Origin: Gracilinema caldarium
GTDB taxonomy: Bacteria > Spirochaetota > Spirochaetia > Treponematales > Breznakiellaceae
Direction of reading: 5' to 3'
DNA length: 64,000 nt
NCBI RefSeq assembly: GCF_029265695.1
Contig: NZ_JAJUHW010000011.1
Span: forward strand, 1-64,000
Of this stretch, positions 25,304 to 33,134 are shown piece by piece. Both the position numbers and the translations under genes were made by a program. Each line of letters starts with the position of its first letter. The first letter of the stretch is position 1. A model generated the notes under the pieces. It was not told the origin of the DNA. It ran no database searches and was given only the letters and a program-made list of their open reading frames with translations.

Positions 25304-25645
25304 TTACCCGATCGCCTCTGAGCCGGTTTCGCCGGTTCTGATACGGATACATTCCTCCAAAGGCAGAATAAAGATTTTGCCGTCTCCAATTTCGCCGGTC
25401 CGGGCGCCACGAATGATGGCATCTATCGTTGGTTTTACGAAACTGTCATTAACCGCAATCTCTATTCTCACCTTTTTAAGCAGGTTCACCTCAATATCAA
25501 CACCTCGATAGGACTCGTGAAACCCCTTCTGCTGCCCGCAACCCATGGCATTGGTTACCGAAATCTTAAAGATTTCTGACCGGTACAATTCCTGCTTAAC
25601 CTCATTTAATTTATGGGGCTGTATGTATGCTATTATCAGTTTCAT
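25304..25645 (-). CDS. glnK: PII nitrogen-regulatory protein lacking Tyr51
   Basis: 113-aa trimeric signal protein that binds ATP/ADP and 2-oxoglutarate and usually blocks AmtB. Conserved PII features are KGFHESYRG at the T-loop base, KKVRIEI (Lys58), [11 protein letters not shown] and RIRTGE. Aligned by count to E. coli GlnB, Tyr46 is kept but position 51, the uridylylation site, is Ile and position 49 is Val. So neither uridylylation nor Ser49 phosphorylation can occur. ATG at 25645 has GGAGGG 5 nt upstream; the frame's longer N terminus only reads into amtB. It follows amtB by 13 nt, the classic amtB-glnK pair. Confidence 0.95.
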   Translation of the reverse strand: MKLIIAYIQPHKLNEVKQELYRSEIFKISVTNAMGCGQQKGFHESYRGVDIEVNLLKKVRIEIAVNDSFVKPTIDAIIRGARTGEIGDGKIFILPLEECIRIRTGETGSEAIG

Positions 25646-25658
25646 AATGTCCCTCCGC

Positions 25659-26978
25659 CTACATGTTGCTGAAGATCTGGAAGCCCGAGTAGGCCTCCGC
25701 CTTGTGTTCGGTAATATCAAGACCCATCAGCTCTTCCTTCTCTGATACCCGGAGCCCTACTACAGCCTTGATAACCACAAAGAGTATGAGGCTTGCCAGA
25801 CCAGCCCACAGGCCGACTGTCAGGGCCCCCAAGGCCTGTACGGCCAGCTGGTACCAGCCGCCGCCATGCAGTACGCCCACTGCTACGCCTTCGACATTGC
25901 CCCAAATCCCGACCGCCAGGGTACCAAAAACACCATTCACCATATGCACCGATACTGCGCCCACTGGATCGTCGATTTTTAATACCTTATCGATGAATTC
26001 AACTGACAGAACAACAATAAGCCCCGCAATTAAACCGATCACAACCGCAGCACCCGGGGAAACAACCGCGCAGGGAGCGGTGATAGCTACAAGACCAGCC
26101 AAGACACCGTTCATGGTCATGGAAGCATCAGGTTTTTTAAACCAGATCCATGATACAATCATGGCACTCACCGCGCCGGCAGCCCCCGCAAGGGTGGTAG
26201 TTACCGCAACCCGGGCTATATCGGTACTGACACCGGAAAGAGTAGATCCGGGGTTAAAGCCATACCAGCCAAACCACAGAATAAAGACCCCCAAAGCGGC
26301 AAGCGGAATGTTGTGGCCGGGAAACGCTTTTACGACAACCTTTCCTTCAGCCCTGACATACTTTCCTGTCCTTGGACCGATAACGATGGCTCCCATAAGG
26401 GCTGCCCAACCGCCAACTGAGTGGACAACAGTAGAGCCCGCAAAATCGTGGAACCCGAGCTTACTGAGCCATCCGCCGCCCCATATCCAGTGGCCTGAAA
26501 TGGGATATATGAGGGCTGAAATAAACACCGTATAAATAAGGTATGACTTAAACTGGGTTCGTTCAGCCATGGCACCGGATACTATGGTCGCCGATGTGGC
26601 TGCAAAAACAACCTGGAAAAACCAATCCCGGTAAAACTTGGGATCCCCCATGGGCCCCTTGAAAAAGTCTGAAAAACCGATAAGACCTCCGAACTGGTCA
26701 GCTCCGTACATGAGCCCCCAGCCAATCATCCAGAAAACCAGGGATCCAAAACAAAAATCCATGAGGTTTTTCATGATGATGTTCGTCGCATTTTTAGCCC
26801 TGGTAAGCCCGGTTTCTACCAGTGCGAATCCAGCCTGCATAAAGAACACCAGCGAGCCGGTCAATACGAGCCACATCATGTCCATGGCAGCAGTGAGAGA
26901 ATCGATGCTTTCCTCTGCGAAACCTGCAACAGTAACCAAGAAGAAAAGCATCGCCAGAAACAGCATCTGCTTTTTCAC
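25659..26978 (-). CDS. amtB: Ammonium transporter
   Basis: Inner-membrane ammonium channel, 439 aa, with a cleavable signal sequence ([19 protein letters not shown]) followed by about 11 membrane helices. Family signatures are [39 protein letters not shown] and [22 protein letters not shown]. The signature His pair region (MVNGVFGT) is present. GTG at 26978 lies 8 nt after AGGAGG. The sigma-54 promoter at 27018-27031 drives it, and glnK follows directly, so transport is probably gated by PII. Confidence 0.95.
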   Translation of the reverse strand: MKKQMLFLAMLFFLVTVAGFAEESIDSLTAAMDMMWLVLTGSLVFFMQAGFALVETGLTRAKNATNIIMKNLMDFCFGSLVFWMIGWGLMYGADQFGGLIGFSDFFKGPMGDPKFYRDWFFQVVFAATSATIVSGAMAERTQFKSYLIYTVFISALIYPISGHWIWGGGWLSKLGFHDFAGSTVVHSVGGWAALMGAIVIGPRTGKYVRAEGKVVVKAFPGHNIPLAALGVFILWFGWYGFNPGSTLSGVSTDIARVAVTTTLAGAAGAVSAMIVSWIWFKKPDASMTMNGVLAGLVAITAPCAVVSPGAAVVIGLIAGLIVVLSVEFIDKVLKIDDPVGAVSVHMVNGVFGTLAVGIWGNVEGVAVGVLHGGGWYQLAVQALGALTVGLWAGLASLILFVVIKAVVGLRVSEKEELMGLDITEHKAEAYSGFQIFSNM

Positions 26979-27017
26979 CTATTGTTCCTCCTAAAAACGT
27001 GGTATGACAATGAAAAA

Positions 27018-27031
27018 GCAGATTTCGTGCC
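27018..27031 (-). promoter_or_regulatory. Sigma-54 promoter of amtB-glnK
   Basis: Minus strand TTGGCACGAAATCTGCT: GG at 27031-27030, 10 nt, GC at 27019-27018. The predicted start is about 27006, leaving a short leader with AGGAGG. Confidence 0.87.
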
Positions 27032-27048
27032 AAGCCCTATATATTTTA

Positions 27049-27062
27049 TTACATTTTTGTAT
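27049..27062. promoter_or_regulatory. Nitrogen box 3, TTACA-TTTT-TGTAT
   Basis: Perfect inverted repeat of TTACA... (ATACA on the other arm, one-base variation from the consensus), about 49 nt upstream of the amtB start. The distance is unusually close for a sigma-54 enhancer, so it may act as a low-affinity or repressing site. Confidence 0.5.
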
Positions 27063-27208
27063 CCAAATTAATTATAAAATTTCTGAAATAAAATATTTCT
27101 TTTATACAAATTGATTTAATAAAATATTCCAAAAATGATGAGTTCTATGATGGTCATGAAAAGAACCTTATATTATGAATACATGCGGTCATGTCATATA
27201 AAATATTC

Positions 27209-27222
27209 CTACATTTTTGTAG
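27209..27222. promoter_or_regulatory. Nitrogen box 4, CTACA-TTTT-TGTAG
   Basis: Perfect inverted repeat about 209 nt upstream of the amtB start, a usual distance for a sigma-54 enhancer. The DNA between (27063-27208) is strongly AT-rich and may be bent by an IHF/HU protein. Confidence 0.65.
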
Positions 27223-27238
27223 TTATTACAATTGATAC

Positions 27239-27252
27239 CTACAAATTTGTAG
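27239..27252. promoter_or_regulatory. Nitrogen box 5, CTACA-AATT-TGTAG
   Basis: Fully palindromic 14-mer, 30 nt from box 4. It overlaps the stop codon and last codons of the activator gene. Confidence 0.65.
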
Positions 27253-28819
27253 TTCTATAAAGTTTCCAGGGGATAGCATAATGATGAACCCGTAATCCCA
27301 TTTGACGTTCTGTAATACCGAGCCGGCGCGCAGCGGCAGCCATGTTGCCACCGGTTATTTTAAGAGCCTCAATTATGAGTTCCTTTTCCAGCCGGGAGAG
27401 GGCTGCTTCCAACGTGGTAGTGGGTTCAGTTTGGGTAGACTGGGCAGACTGAAGACTCGGCGGCAAATGGTAAGAATGTATAACGCTATCGGTGGAGAGT
27501 ATTACCGCCCGTTCAATACAGTTTTCCAGTTCCCGAACATTTCCCGGCCAATGATAACTCGATAAAAGGTCTAACGCAGGACTGGAAATCCGCTTGATAA
27601 GCTTTCCGTTCTTTTTACCGTACTTTTCAGCAAAAAAATCTGCCAGCAGGATGATATCGCTTTTTCGTTCCCGTAAGGGCGGAATGTGTATAGGGAACAC
27701 ATTAAGGCGATAGTATAAATCTTCTCGGAAACGTCCGCTTTTAATATCATCTTCCAGATTTCTATTAGTCGCAGCAATAAGCCGGACATCTATTTTAATA
27801 GGTTGATTGCCTCCAACCCGTTCAATTTCCCGCTCCTGGAGTACCCGAAGTAATTTCACTTGCACCTGGGGGCTCAAATCACCGATTTCATCGAGAAAAA
27901 TGGTTCCTCCATGGGCAAGCTCAAAGCGGCCCTTTCGTTGTGTCAGAGCCCCTGTAAAAGCGCCCTTTTCGTGCCCAAAGAGCTCGCTTTCGATAACCGA
28001 TTCCGGCAAGGCTGCACAGTTCACCTTTATGAAAGCCTGCCGAGCCCGTTTCGATTGCCGGTGAATCTCTGAAGCAACGAGCTCTTTTCCGGTACCGCTT
28101 TCTCCGGTTATAAGAACCGTTGCATCGCTGGGAGCAACTTGGGCAACTAGTTCCAGCACCGAACGAATACCCTTGCTCGTCCCGATTATCCCGGACTGAT
28201 CCAGCTGTACAGAAAGGTTTGCCGCCTCAATACTTGATTCTTCTGCCCCTCTCAATGCAAGGATCCGATATTGTTCCTCCTGAATACGCTCCCGCAGCTT
28301 CGCCGAATCTGCAATAATGGAAGCCACTGCTTCCAATATCCTTTGATCCGAATGCAGAATTGCATCCTTCTGCTGTTCGGGCAAACGTCTTTCAGCGCTC
28401 AAGGTACCTAATACTTGATTTCCTGTTTTTATGGGCACGCAATAATACGCAAGCCCAATAAGATCCTCCTTTTTTCTGCTTCCAGCCCGGTTAAGAAAGC
28501 GGTTTTCCTTTGAAAGATCAGGAACCACAATCGGAATACCGCTTTCAAAGACTTTACCTACAAGACCTTCTCCCATCCGGTACTTGCCCCGTTCCTTTTC
28601 TTCAGCAGTAAGGGCCGGGGCTTCTTCTATTTTAAGCAGCCCGGAAGCCCGATCCAGCAGAGTAACCATACCCCTGACAAGGGAGGTCCTCATTTCCAGG
28701 AGGGATAAAAGTGGTCCCAGGGAACTCCGCAGTTCTACATGCTTATCCAAGGTTCTTGTGATATCCAACAATAAAAGCAATTCATCCCGTTCAGAAAGCA
28801 GACCATCTATGATATCCAT
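27239..28819 (-). CDS. Sigma-54-dependent activator, NifA-like (GAF-AAA+-HTH)
   Basis: 526-aa enhancer-binding protein. Residues about 20-180 form a GAF sensor domain ([19 protein letters not shown]). The AAA+ domain has Walker A GESGTGKE, the sigma-54-contacting GAFTGA loop and the sensor segment [12 protein letters not shown] Fis-type HTH ends the protein ([18 protein letters not shown]). The domain order equals NifA, but no CX4C redox motif is seen after the AAA+ domain. Position directly upstream of amtB-glnK-glnN and the boxes at both ends of the gene suggest it controls these genes and itself. No Shine-Dalgarno site precedes ATG 28819; a possible TTGTAG-18-TAAATT promoter ends 6 nt before it. 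Confidence 0.9.
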   Translation of the reverse strand: MDIIDGLLSERDELLLLLDITRTLDKHVELRSSLGPLLSLLEMRTSLVRGMVTLLDRASGLLKIEEAPALTAEEKERGKYRMGEGLVGKVFESGIPIVVPDLSKENRFLNRAGSRKKEDLIGLAYYCVPIKTGNQVLGTLSAERRLPEQQKDAILHSDQRILEAVASIIADSAKLRERIQEEQYRILALRGAEESSIEAANLSVQLDQSGIIGTSKGIRSVLELVAQVAPSDATVLITGESGTGKELVASEIHRQSKRARQAFIKVNCAALPESVIESELFGHEKGAFTGALTQRKGRFELAHGGTIFLDEIGDLSPQVQVKLLRVLQEREIERVGGNQPIKIDVRLIAATNRNLEDDIKSGRFREDLYYRLNVFPIHIPPLRERKSDIILLADFFAEKYGKKNGKLIKRISSPALDLLSSYHWPGNVRELENCIERAVILSTDSVIHSYHLPPSLQSAQSTQTEPTTTLEAALSRLEKELIIEALKITGGNMAAAARRLGITERQMGLRVHHYAIPWKLYRTTNL

Positions 28820-28831
28820 GAAACTAATTTA

Positions 28832-28854
28832 TTACAAAAATGTAGGAACCTACA
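28832..28854. promoter_or_regulatory. Nitrogen box 6 with overlapping second palindrome
   Basis: TTACA-AAAA-TGTAG (28832-28845) lies 13 nt upstream of the activator ATG and shares its right arm with TGTAGG-AA-CCTACA (28841-28854). The compound site would cover the activator's probable promoter, suggesting autoregulation. Confidence 0.55.
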
Positions 28855-28873
28855 AGAGATGCTCGCCAATTTA

Positions 28874-28888
28874 TTTACTAATAGTAAA
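28874..28888. promoter_or_regulatory. Inverted repeat upstream of cstA
   Basis: TTTACT-AAT-AGTAAA, a perfect 6-bp inverted repeat 35 nt upstream of the cstA -35 box and in the intergenic region shared with the activator. Function unknown. Confidence 0.3.
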
Positions 28889-28922
28889 GCAGCTGTAATA
28901 AAAAACGACAAAACTGTTTAAT

Positions 28923-28951
28923 TTGACAGATTCGTAAAGTAGTGCCAAAAT
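28923..28951 (+). promoter_or_regulatory. Candidate cstA promoter
   Basis: TTGACA (28923-28928), 17-nt spacer, CAAAAT (28946-28951). A leader of about 20 nt with GGAGGA follows. Confidence 0.55.
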
Positions 28952-28979
28952 TAAAGCAATCTTTTTTATAGGAGGAACT

Positions 28980-30668
28980 ATGAGCGCGTTAATAGCTATC
29001 ATAGCCCTGGCAATTTACTTTGTGTTCTACTTTGTATATGGTAGAACCATCCAGTCCAAGCTCCTGAAAAGCCATGAAGCTCCGGACGCTCCTTCAAAAC
29101 GGCTCCAAGATGGTGTCGACTATGTACCAACCAACAAATTTGTTTTGTTCGGCCACCATTTTGCATCCATTGCTGGTGCTGGCCCGATTACCGGCCCTGC
29201 AATGGCTGTCGCCTGGGGATGGTTACCGGGACTGCTCTGGATTTGGTTTGGCAATATTTTTATCGGTGCAATTCATGACTACCTGGCCCTTGCCGCTTCT
29301 GTCCGCTATGACGGCCGCTCAGTACAGTTTGTAGCCCAGGACATGGTTGGTAAAAAAGCCGGATCATCCTTCGGATGGTTCGTCCTGTTCCTTTGTATCT
29401 TGGTAGTAGCAGCTTTCGGTGACATTGTAGCTGGTCAGTTTGCCGCTGACGGCCGGGTCTTCTCCGCCTTCTTCTTCTTCTGTGTAGCCGCAATCATCGC
29501 TGGCTTTATTATGTATAAGTCTCCCCTCGGCATGGGTTGGGGATCCCTTATTGGGGTTATTCTTATCATTGTAGCCTTCTGGGCAGGAGATTTACTTCCT
29601 GTAAAGGCAAGCAAGGATGTCTGGTTCATTGTTATCTTTGTATATATTGTTATTGCTTCAGCATTGCCAGTTAACTTCCTCTTACAGCCCCGTGACTACT
29701 TAAACAGCTTCCTACTTTACTTTGGATTACTGATAGGTGGAATTGCTGCTCTCGTTTCTTTCGGAGCCTTTGATTCAATTCCTCTATTTACCAGTTTCTC
29801 TGCCAAGGTGATCGGAGGACAGCCTTCACCGTTCTGGCCCACAGTACCCCTCGTCATCGCCTGCGGTGCCCTATCGGGCTTCCATGCCTTGGTTGCCTCT
29901 GGAACTAGCTCAAAACAATTAGCTACCGAAAAGGACGCCCTTTTTGTTGGCTACGGCGCTATGCTCACCGAAGGTTTCCTATCCACCATCGTTGTTATTT
30001 CAATCGCAAGCTTTGGAGATATCGCGATGGGTGATACTGCAGCAATTATGAAGACTCCCGCACTCAATCGTTTTGTACTCTCCTATGGATCCATGGTAAG
30101 TACTACGATCCCCTTCTTTACGAAGGAGTTTATGAACCTCTTTGCGGCTGTTTGGGTTAGCTCATTTGCCCTTACCACCTTGGATACTACAAACCGGCTT
30201 GGCCGTTATCTTGTTCAGGAAATGGCCTTGCCCCTCAAAGACAAAGCTTCCGGATTATACAACATTCTGGAAAACAAATGGGTTGCATCCATTATAATTG
30301 CATTTTTAGGTATTTTCCTTGCTCGATCCGGTGGTTACACCACGTTGTGGCCCGCATTCTCAGGTGCAAACCAGCTTATTGCATCTATCGTCATGCTGAC
30401 CGCAGCAATCTGGGTAAAGAACAAGCTTAATCCGAAATATACCAATGTGGTTCTTATCCCGGCCATATTCCTCTGGGTCACCGTAACGGTAGCCCTGATC
30501 TGGTATGAAGTCATTATTGTGCCCACCTTCTTTGTAAAGATGGAAGATACGATGAAAGTCATTACGGGCAGTGTCGTTGGTGTTATTAACATCATCATGC
30601 TGATCCTCAATTTCGTGATGATTGTAAGTTTCACAAAGAACTTCTCAGGGAAAAAGGCAAACGCCTAA
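28980..30668 (+). CDS. cstA: CstA family transporter (carbon starvation protein)
   Basis: Polytopic inner-membrane protein of 562 aa with about 16 hydrophobic segments. Family signatures are FGHHFASIAGAGPITGPA near residue 60, WIWFGNIFIGAIHDYLAL, and FHALVASGTSSKQLATEKDA in the middle. E. coli relatives import pyruvate or peptides; the shorter length here fits the clostridial/spirochete branch. ATG at 28980 lies 5 nt after GGAGGA. A 32-bp palindrome separates it from the small gene at 30770. Confidence 0.93.
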   Translation: MSALIAIIALAIYFVFYFVYGRTIQSKLLKSHEAPDAPSKRLQDGVDYVPTNKFVLFGHHFASIAGAGPITGPAMAVAWGWLPGLLWIWFGNIFIGAIHDYLALAASVRYDGRSVQFVAQDMVGKKAGSSFGWFVLFLCILVVAAFGDIVAGQFAADGRVFSAFFFFCVAAIIAGFIMYKSPLGMGWGSLIGVILIIVAFWAGDLLPVKASKDVWFIVIFVYIVIASALPVNFLLQPRDYLNSFLLYFGLLIGGIAALVSFGAFDSIPLFTSFSAKVIGGQPSPFWPTVPLVIACGALSGFHALVASGTSSKQLATEKDALFVGYGAMLTEGFLSTIVVISIASFGDIAMGDTAAIMKTPALNRFVLSYGSMVSTTIPFFTKEFMNLFAAVWVSSFALTTLDTTNRLGRYLVQEMALPLKDKASGLYNILENKWVASIIIAFLGIFLARSGGYTTLWPAFSGANQLIASIVMLTAAIWVKNKLNPKYTNVVLIPAIFLWVTVTVALIWYEVIIVPTFFVKMEDTMKVITGSVVGVINIIMLILNFVMIVSFTKNFSGKKANA

Positions 30669-30682
30669 TGTAACCCTTTTTT

Positions 30683-30714
30683 GTTCTGTCCTATGGGATC
30701 CCATAGGACAGAAC
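30683..30714. repeat. 32-bp perfect palindrome after cstA
   Basis: Every base from 30683 to 30714 pairs with its mirror, centred on GGGATCCC. As RNA it gives a 14-bp stem with a 4-nt loop. No T-run follows on either strand, so it is not a standard terminator; it may be an mRNA-processing or stability element or a protein site. Confidence 0.6.
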
Positions 30715-30769
30715 TATTGAAATGACTAAAAGGCTCCGCACAAGAGCGGAGTCATGTTTAAAGGATAGT

Positions 30770-31054
30770 ATGACTAAGGAAGAAATATTACAAAAACTTA
30801 AAAATGTATGGTATATCGTCCGGCAGGTTCACCGGGAAAAAGCAACAGAGATGCTTGAATTCGAAGTTAAAGAGTTACAAAACCTCTTTTCCCTTATGGT
30901 ATTGGGAAGCCTTGTAGGACTGCCTTCTCCCCCTCCCGCAATTGCCTTTGAGCTCATTCCCCTTATGGAAGATGAAATCCGTACCATGACAAGTAGAGCT
31001 GACTTTGCACAGGACCCCTTGGGTGCCCTGGTTGGAATGCTCAATATTGATTAA
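30770..31054 (+). CDS. Small uncharacterised protein of the ArsA-like cluster
   Basis: Not recognised. 94 aa, helical N-terminal half (KEEILQKLKNVWYIVRQVHREKATEML) and a hydrophobic turn (LMVLGSLVGLPSPPPAIAFELIPLM) that might bind a membrane or a partner. ATG at 30770 has AAAGGA just upstream; an earlier in-frame ATG at 30722 has none. It is 15 nt before the ArsA-like ATPase, so a shared transcript and function are likely. Confidence 0.65.
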   Translation: MTKEEILQKLKNVWYIVRQVHREKATEMLEFEVKELQNLFSLMVLGSLVGLPSPPPAIAFELIPLMEDEIRTMTSRADFAQDPLGALVGMLNID

Positions 31055-31069
31055 CACAATGGAAACTAT

Positions 31070-31987
31070 ATGAAGAAACTCGCGTTTTTCTTGGGAAAAG
31101 GCGGTGTCGGCAAGACAACCCTTTCTTCAGCCACGGCCTACCGGCTCTCTGCAAGCGGTTTTAAGGTCCTTATATGCTCATTAGATCCTGCCCATAATTT
31201 AGGGGACGTCTTTCACACCAAGCTGGCTAATAACCTCAGACCTATACGGGAAAATTTAGACGGGATAGAAATAGACCTTGCCGAATGGGTACAGAAATAT
31301 TTGGAAGAAAGTCGAGGTGAGATTCAAAATGCTTACCGGTACAATGTAGTCATCGACCTCAATAAGTATCTGGACATTATGAAATATTCACCAGGGACCG
31401 AAGAATATGCAGTCTTGTGGGCAATTGAACACATCTTTAAAACCTATAAAGACAGCTACGACATCATTATATTTGATACTCCTCCCACAGCTCTTACACT
31501 TCGATTTCTTGCCATGCCTGCCATATCTGGCCTTTGGATTCAAGAACTCTCCAATTTGCGGAAAACAATCCTGGAAAAACGGCGGGTACTATTAAAATTA
31601 AATCCTGAAGCTAACGTGTTGGGCGGACAGGTAAAAAAGGAAGAGGATCCAATCTACCAAAAACTTGGGGCCATACACAAACGGCTTGAAGCGTTGCAAG
31701 AGCTTTTTGCCAAGGAAAGCTACATTTCGGTAGTACTAAATCCCGATGAATTAAGTTTTTCTGAATCTCTGCGCATCCGAGATGAGCTTGGTAAGCTGGA
31801 TGTTCCCATATCGAGCCTATGCTATAACAAATTTCTTATTGATGACAGCCGCGGTGAACGGCTGCGGACAACCTTTAAAAGCATTCCCATTTTTACCTTT
31901 AACCGGCTTGAAGAGGGCATTTTAGTGCTGGACGACCTGGCAAAACTTGAAGTCTCACCGCTGGTACACCATATGAGGAGTAATTGA
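31070..31987 (+). CDS. ArsA/Get3-like ATPase
   Basis: 305-aa single-domain SIMIBI ATPase. The deviant Walker A KGGVGKTT is at residues 10-17 with signature Lys10. SLDPAHNLGDVF is the Switch I 'DPAH' motif of ArsA/Get3, and DIIIFDTPPTALTLRFL is Switch II ('DTAPTGHTLR' in relatives). The arsenite-binding cysteines of ArsA and the CXXC zinc site of Get3 are absent, so it is neither a classic arsenite pump ATPase nor Get3. Cargo is unknown; a metal centre or membrane protein is possible. Its stop overlaps the next start by one base. Confidence 0.85.
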   Translation: MKKLAFFLGKGGVGKTTLSSATAYRLSASGFKVLICSLDPAHNLGDVFHTKLANNLRPIRENLDGIEIDLAEWVQKYLEESRGEIQNAYRYNVVIDLNKYLDIMKYSPGTEEYAVLWAIEHIFKTYKDSYDIIIFDTPPTALTLRFLAMPAISGLWIQELSNLRKTILEKRRVLLKLNPEANVLGGQVKKEEDPIYQKLGAIHKRLEALQELFAKESYISVVLNPDELSFSESLRIRDELGKLDVPISSLCYNKFLIDDSRGERLRTTFKSIPIFTFNRLEEGILVLDDLAKLEVSPLVHHMRSN

Positions 31988-32619
31988 TGAATTGGTATAT
32001 CCTTCCCCTGACTCTGCTTGCCCTGTTTGCAGTCTTCAGTTATTTCCGGGGCATGAAAAAAAACAAATGGATCGCGGGCTTTATCGCCAGTGAAACAGAA
32101 GCCATTTTAAATCCAAAGGATAAAGAATATGTAAACATAGGCGGAGCTATCGGCTATAACTTTACTTATACGCTTAAGGATCCCTTTACCAATGCAAAGG
32201 GAACCTTTGCACTTATTCCCCGGCAGTCCGCCTTTTATATGCCAGTAGTTCTCCTTTTAGGAGGCAAGGACCGCTATTATCTCACCATATTTACAGATCG
32301 CAAACTTGCCGGCGAGGGGCATATTATCGAAGAGCGGTATTTTAAAAAGATTTCCCAAACCATCACCGGCATTGAAAAACTAAAGCAGGATCGAATTACC
32401 AAGGGGAAACGAACTTATGTACTCCTGTGGGACGCACCAAAGCTGGAAGAACGGCTGCATAAAGTGCTTGAAGAAAGCGAACAGACAGAATTATTAAAGC
32501 ATTTTTGCGTTTATCGGGACAATTCTAACTTTTATATCTTTATGGAACCAAAACGGCATGGTATCGAAGCGCTCTTGGGATCCTTATACAAGCACCTTTC
32601 CCTATTCTGGGAAAAGTAG
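31987..32619 (+). CDS. Membrane-anchored protein of the ArsA-like cluster
   Basis: Not recognised. 210 aa with one N-terminal transmembrane helix (ILPLTLLALFAVFSYF) followed by a Lys-rich stop-transfer segment (RGMKKNKW), so the remaining 180 residues are probably cytoplasmic. That region is a mix of strands and helices (YNFTYTLKDPF, YYLTIFTDRKLAGEGHIIEERYF, RTYVLLWDAPKLEERLHKVLE). ATG at 31987 overlaps the ATPase stop (TGATG) and has GAGGAG upstream. A membrane partner or receptor for the ATPase is inferred. Confidence 0.65.
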   Translation: MNWYILPLTLLALFAVFSYFRGMKKNKWIAGFIASETEAILNPKDKEYVNIGGAIGYNFTYTLKDPFTNAKGTFALIPRQSAFYMPVVLLLGGKDRYYLTIFTDRKLAGEGHIIEERYFKKISQTITGIEKLKQDRITKGKRTYVLLWDAPKLEERLHKVLEESEQTELLKHFCVYRDNSNFYIFMEPKRHGIEALLGSLYKHLSLFWEK

Positions 32620-32628
32620 GAGGCATAT

Positions 32629-32910
32629 ATGGCCCAAATCAACCAAGAAATGGCGGATAAATTCGAAGCCATCATGCGTCGGGTTAAGGAACCGGAAACA
32701 GAGCTTTCTGTTGCCGAGCTTAACCTGGTAAAACGGATAAGCTACAGCGAAAGCGAAAAGAAGTTCCTTATTGTCATGGATATTGCCACACCGCGCTTTC
32801 CCTGTCTGACCTGCGGAGTTGTGACCGAACAGATTCGCAGCACCATAGAACGGCGGCTCAGGGAAGAATTCTTAAAGGAATTTCCCGGATATGTGGTAGA
32901 AACTGTATAA
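32629..32910 (+). CDS. MIP18 (DUF59)-like small protein
   Basis: 93 aa. The pattern EPETELSVAELNLVKRISYSE, then FLIVMDIATPRFPCLTCGVV and a helix ending in FPGYVVETV matches the MIP18/DUF59 fold that acts in iron-sulfur cluster assembly and is often partnered with P-loop ATPases such as Mrp. The CLTC pair may bind metal. ATG at 32629 follows GTAGGAGGC. As last gene of the cluster it supports a metal- or cluster-delivery role, by inference. Confidence 0.6.
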   Translation: MAQINQEMADKFEAIMRRVKEPETELSVAELNLVKRISYSESEKKFLIVMDIATPRFPCLTCGVVTEQIRSTIERRLREEFLKEFPGYVVETV

Positions 32911-32912
32911 AA

Positions 32913-32986
32913 CGCGACACGAGGGACTCGAACCCCCTACCTGCTGCTTAGAAGGCAGCTGCTCTATCCAGGTGAGCTAGTGTCGC
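32913..32986 (-). tRNA. tRNA-Arg (anticodon UCU)
   Basis: 74-nt cloverleaf: acceptor GCGACAC/GTGTCGC, D-arm GCTC...GAGC, anticodon stem GCTGC/GCAGC with loop CTTCTAA reading TCT, and T-loop TTCGAGT. CCA is not encoded. It lies tail-to-tail with the MIP18-like gene. Confidence 0.95.
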
Positions 32987-32998
32987 AGGATACGCCAT

Positions 32999-33027
32999 AT
33001 TTCACCGAATAATGCGGCGCTTGTCAA
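32999..33027 (-). promoter_or_regulatory. tRNA-Arg promoter
   Basis: On the minus strand TTGACA (33027-33022), 17-nt spacer, TGAAAT (33004-32999). The start would be about 6 nt before the mature 5' end. Confidence 0.6.
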
Positions 33028-33094
33028 GGCCAGCGCACTCATCTGCTCCTTGTAAATAAGTCTTGACGAAAGTTAAATCTCATAGGACACTATT

Positions 33095-33123
33095 GGTATA
33101 GTCCATTAAATATGGATTATACC
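33095..33123. promoter_or_regulatory. Operator candidate for the GntR regulator
   Basis: GGTATA-G-TCCAT, 5-nt centre TAAAT, ATGGA-T-TATACC: a 12-bp inverted repeat with one mismatch. It ends directly before the Shine-Dalgarno AGGAG (33124-33128) of the GntR gene. A TTGACG lies at 33063-33068 without a clear -10 box. Autoregulation, and control of the operon by read-through, is inferred. Confidence 0.6.
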
Positions 33124-33134
33124 AGGAGTAGCCC

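Noticed and set aside
25646-25720. N-terminal extension of the PII frame
   Set aside because: Arg-rich, lies in amtB coding DNA, and the canonical PII N terminus with a strong ribosome site begins at 25645.
25702-26535. 277-aa open frame on the plus strand
   Set aside because: Antisense to amtB; Pro/Thr-rich shadow composition.
25236-28854. Classic NifA enhancer sites (TGT-N10-ACA) and nitrogen-fixation genes
   Set aside because: The repeated boxes read CTACA-N4-TGTAG and do not fit the NifA spacing; no nif structural gene is in the window, so nitrogen fixation is not claimed.
28929-28951. Sigma-54 promoter upstream of cstA
   Set aside because: TTGGCAC occurs on the minus strand, but the -12 GC is missing at the needed spacing and the strand faces away from cstA.
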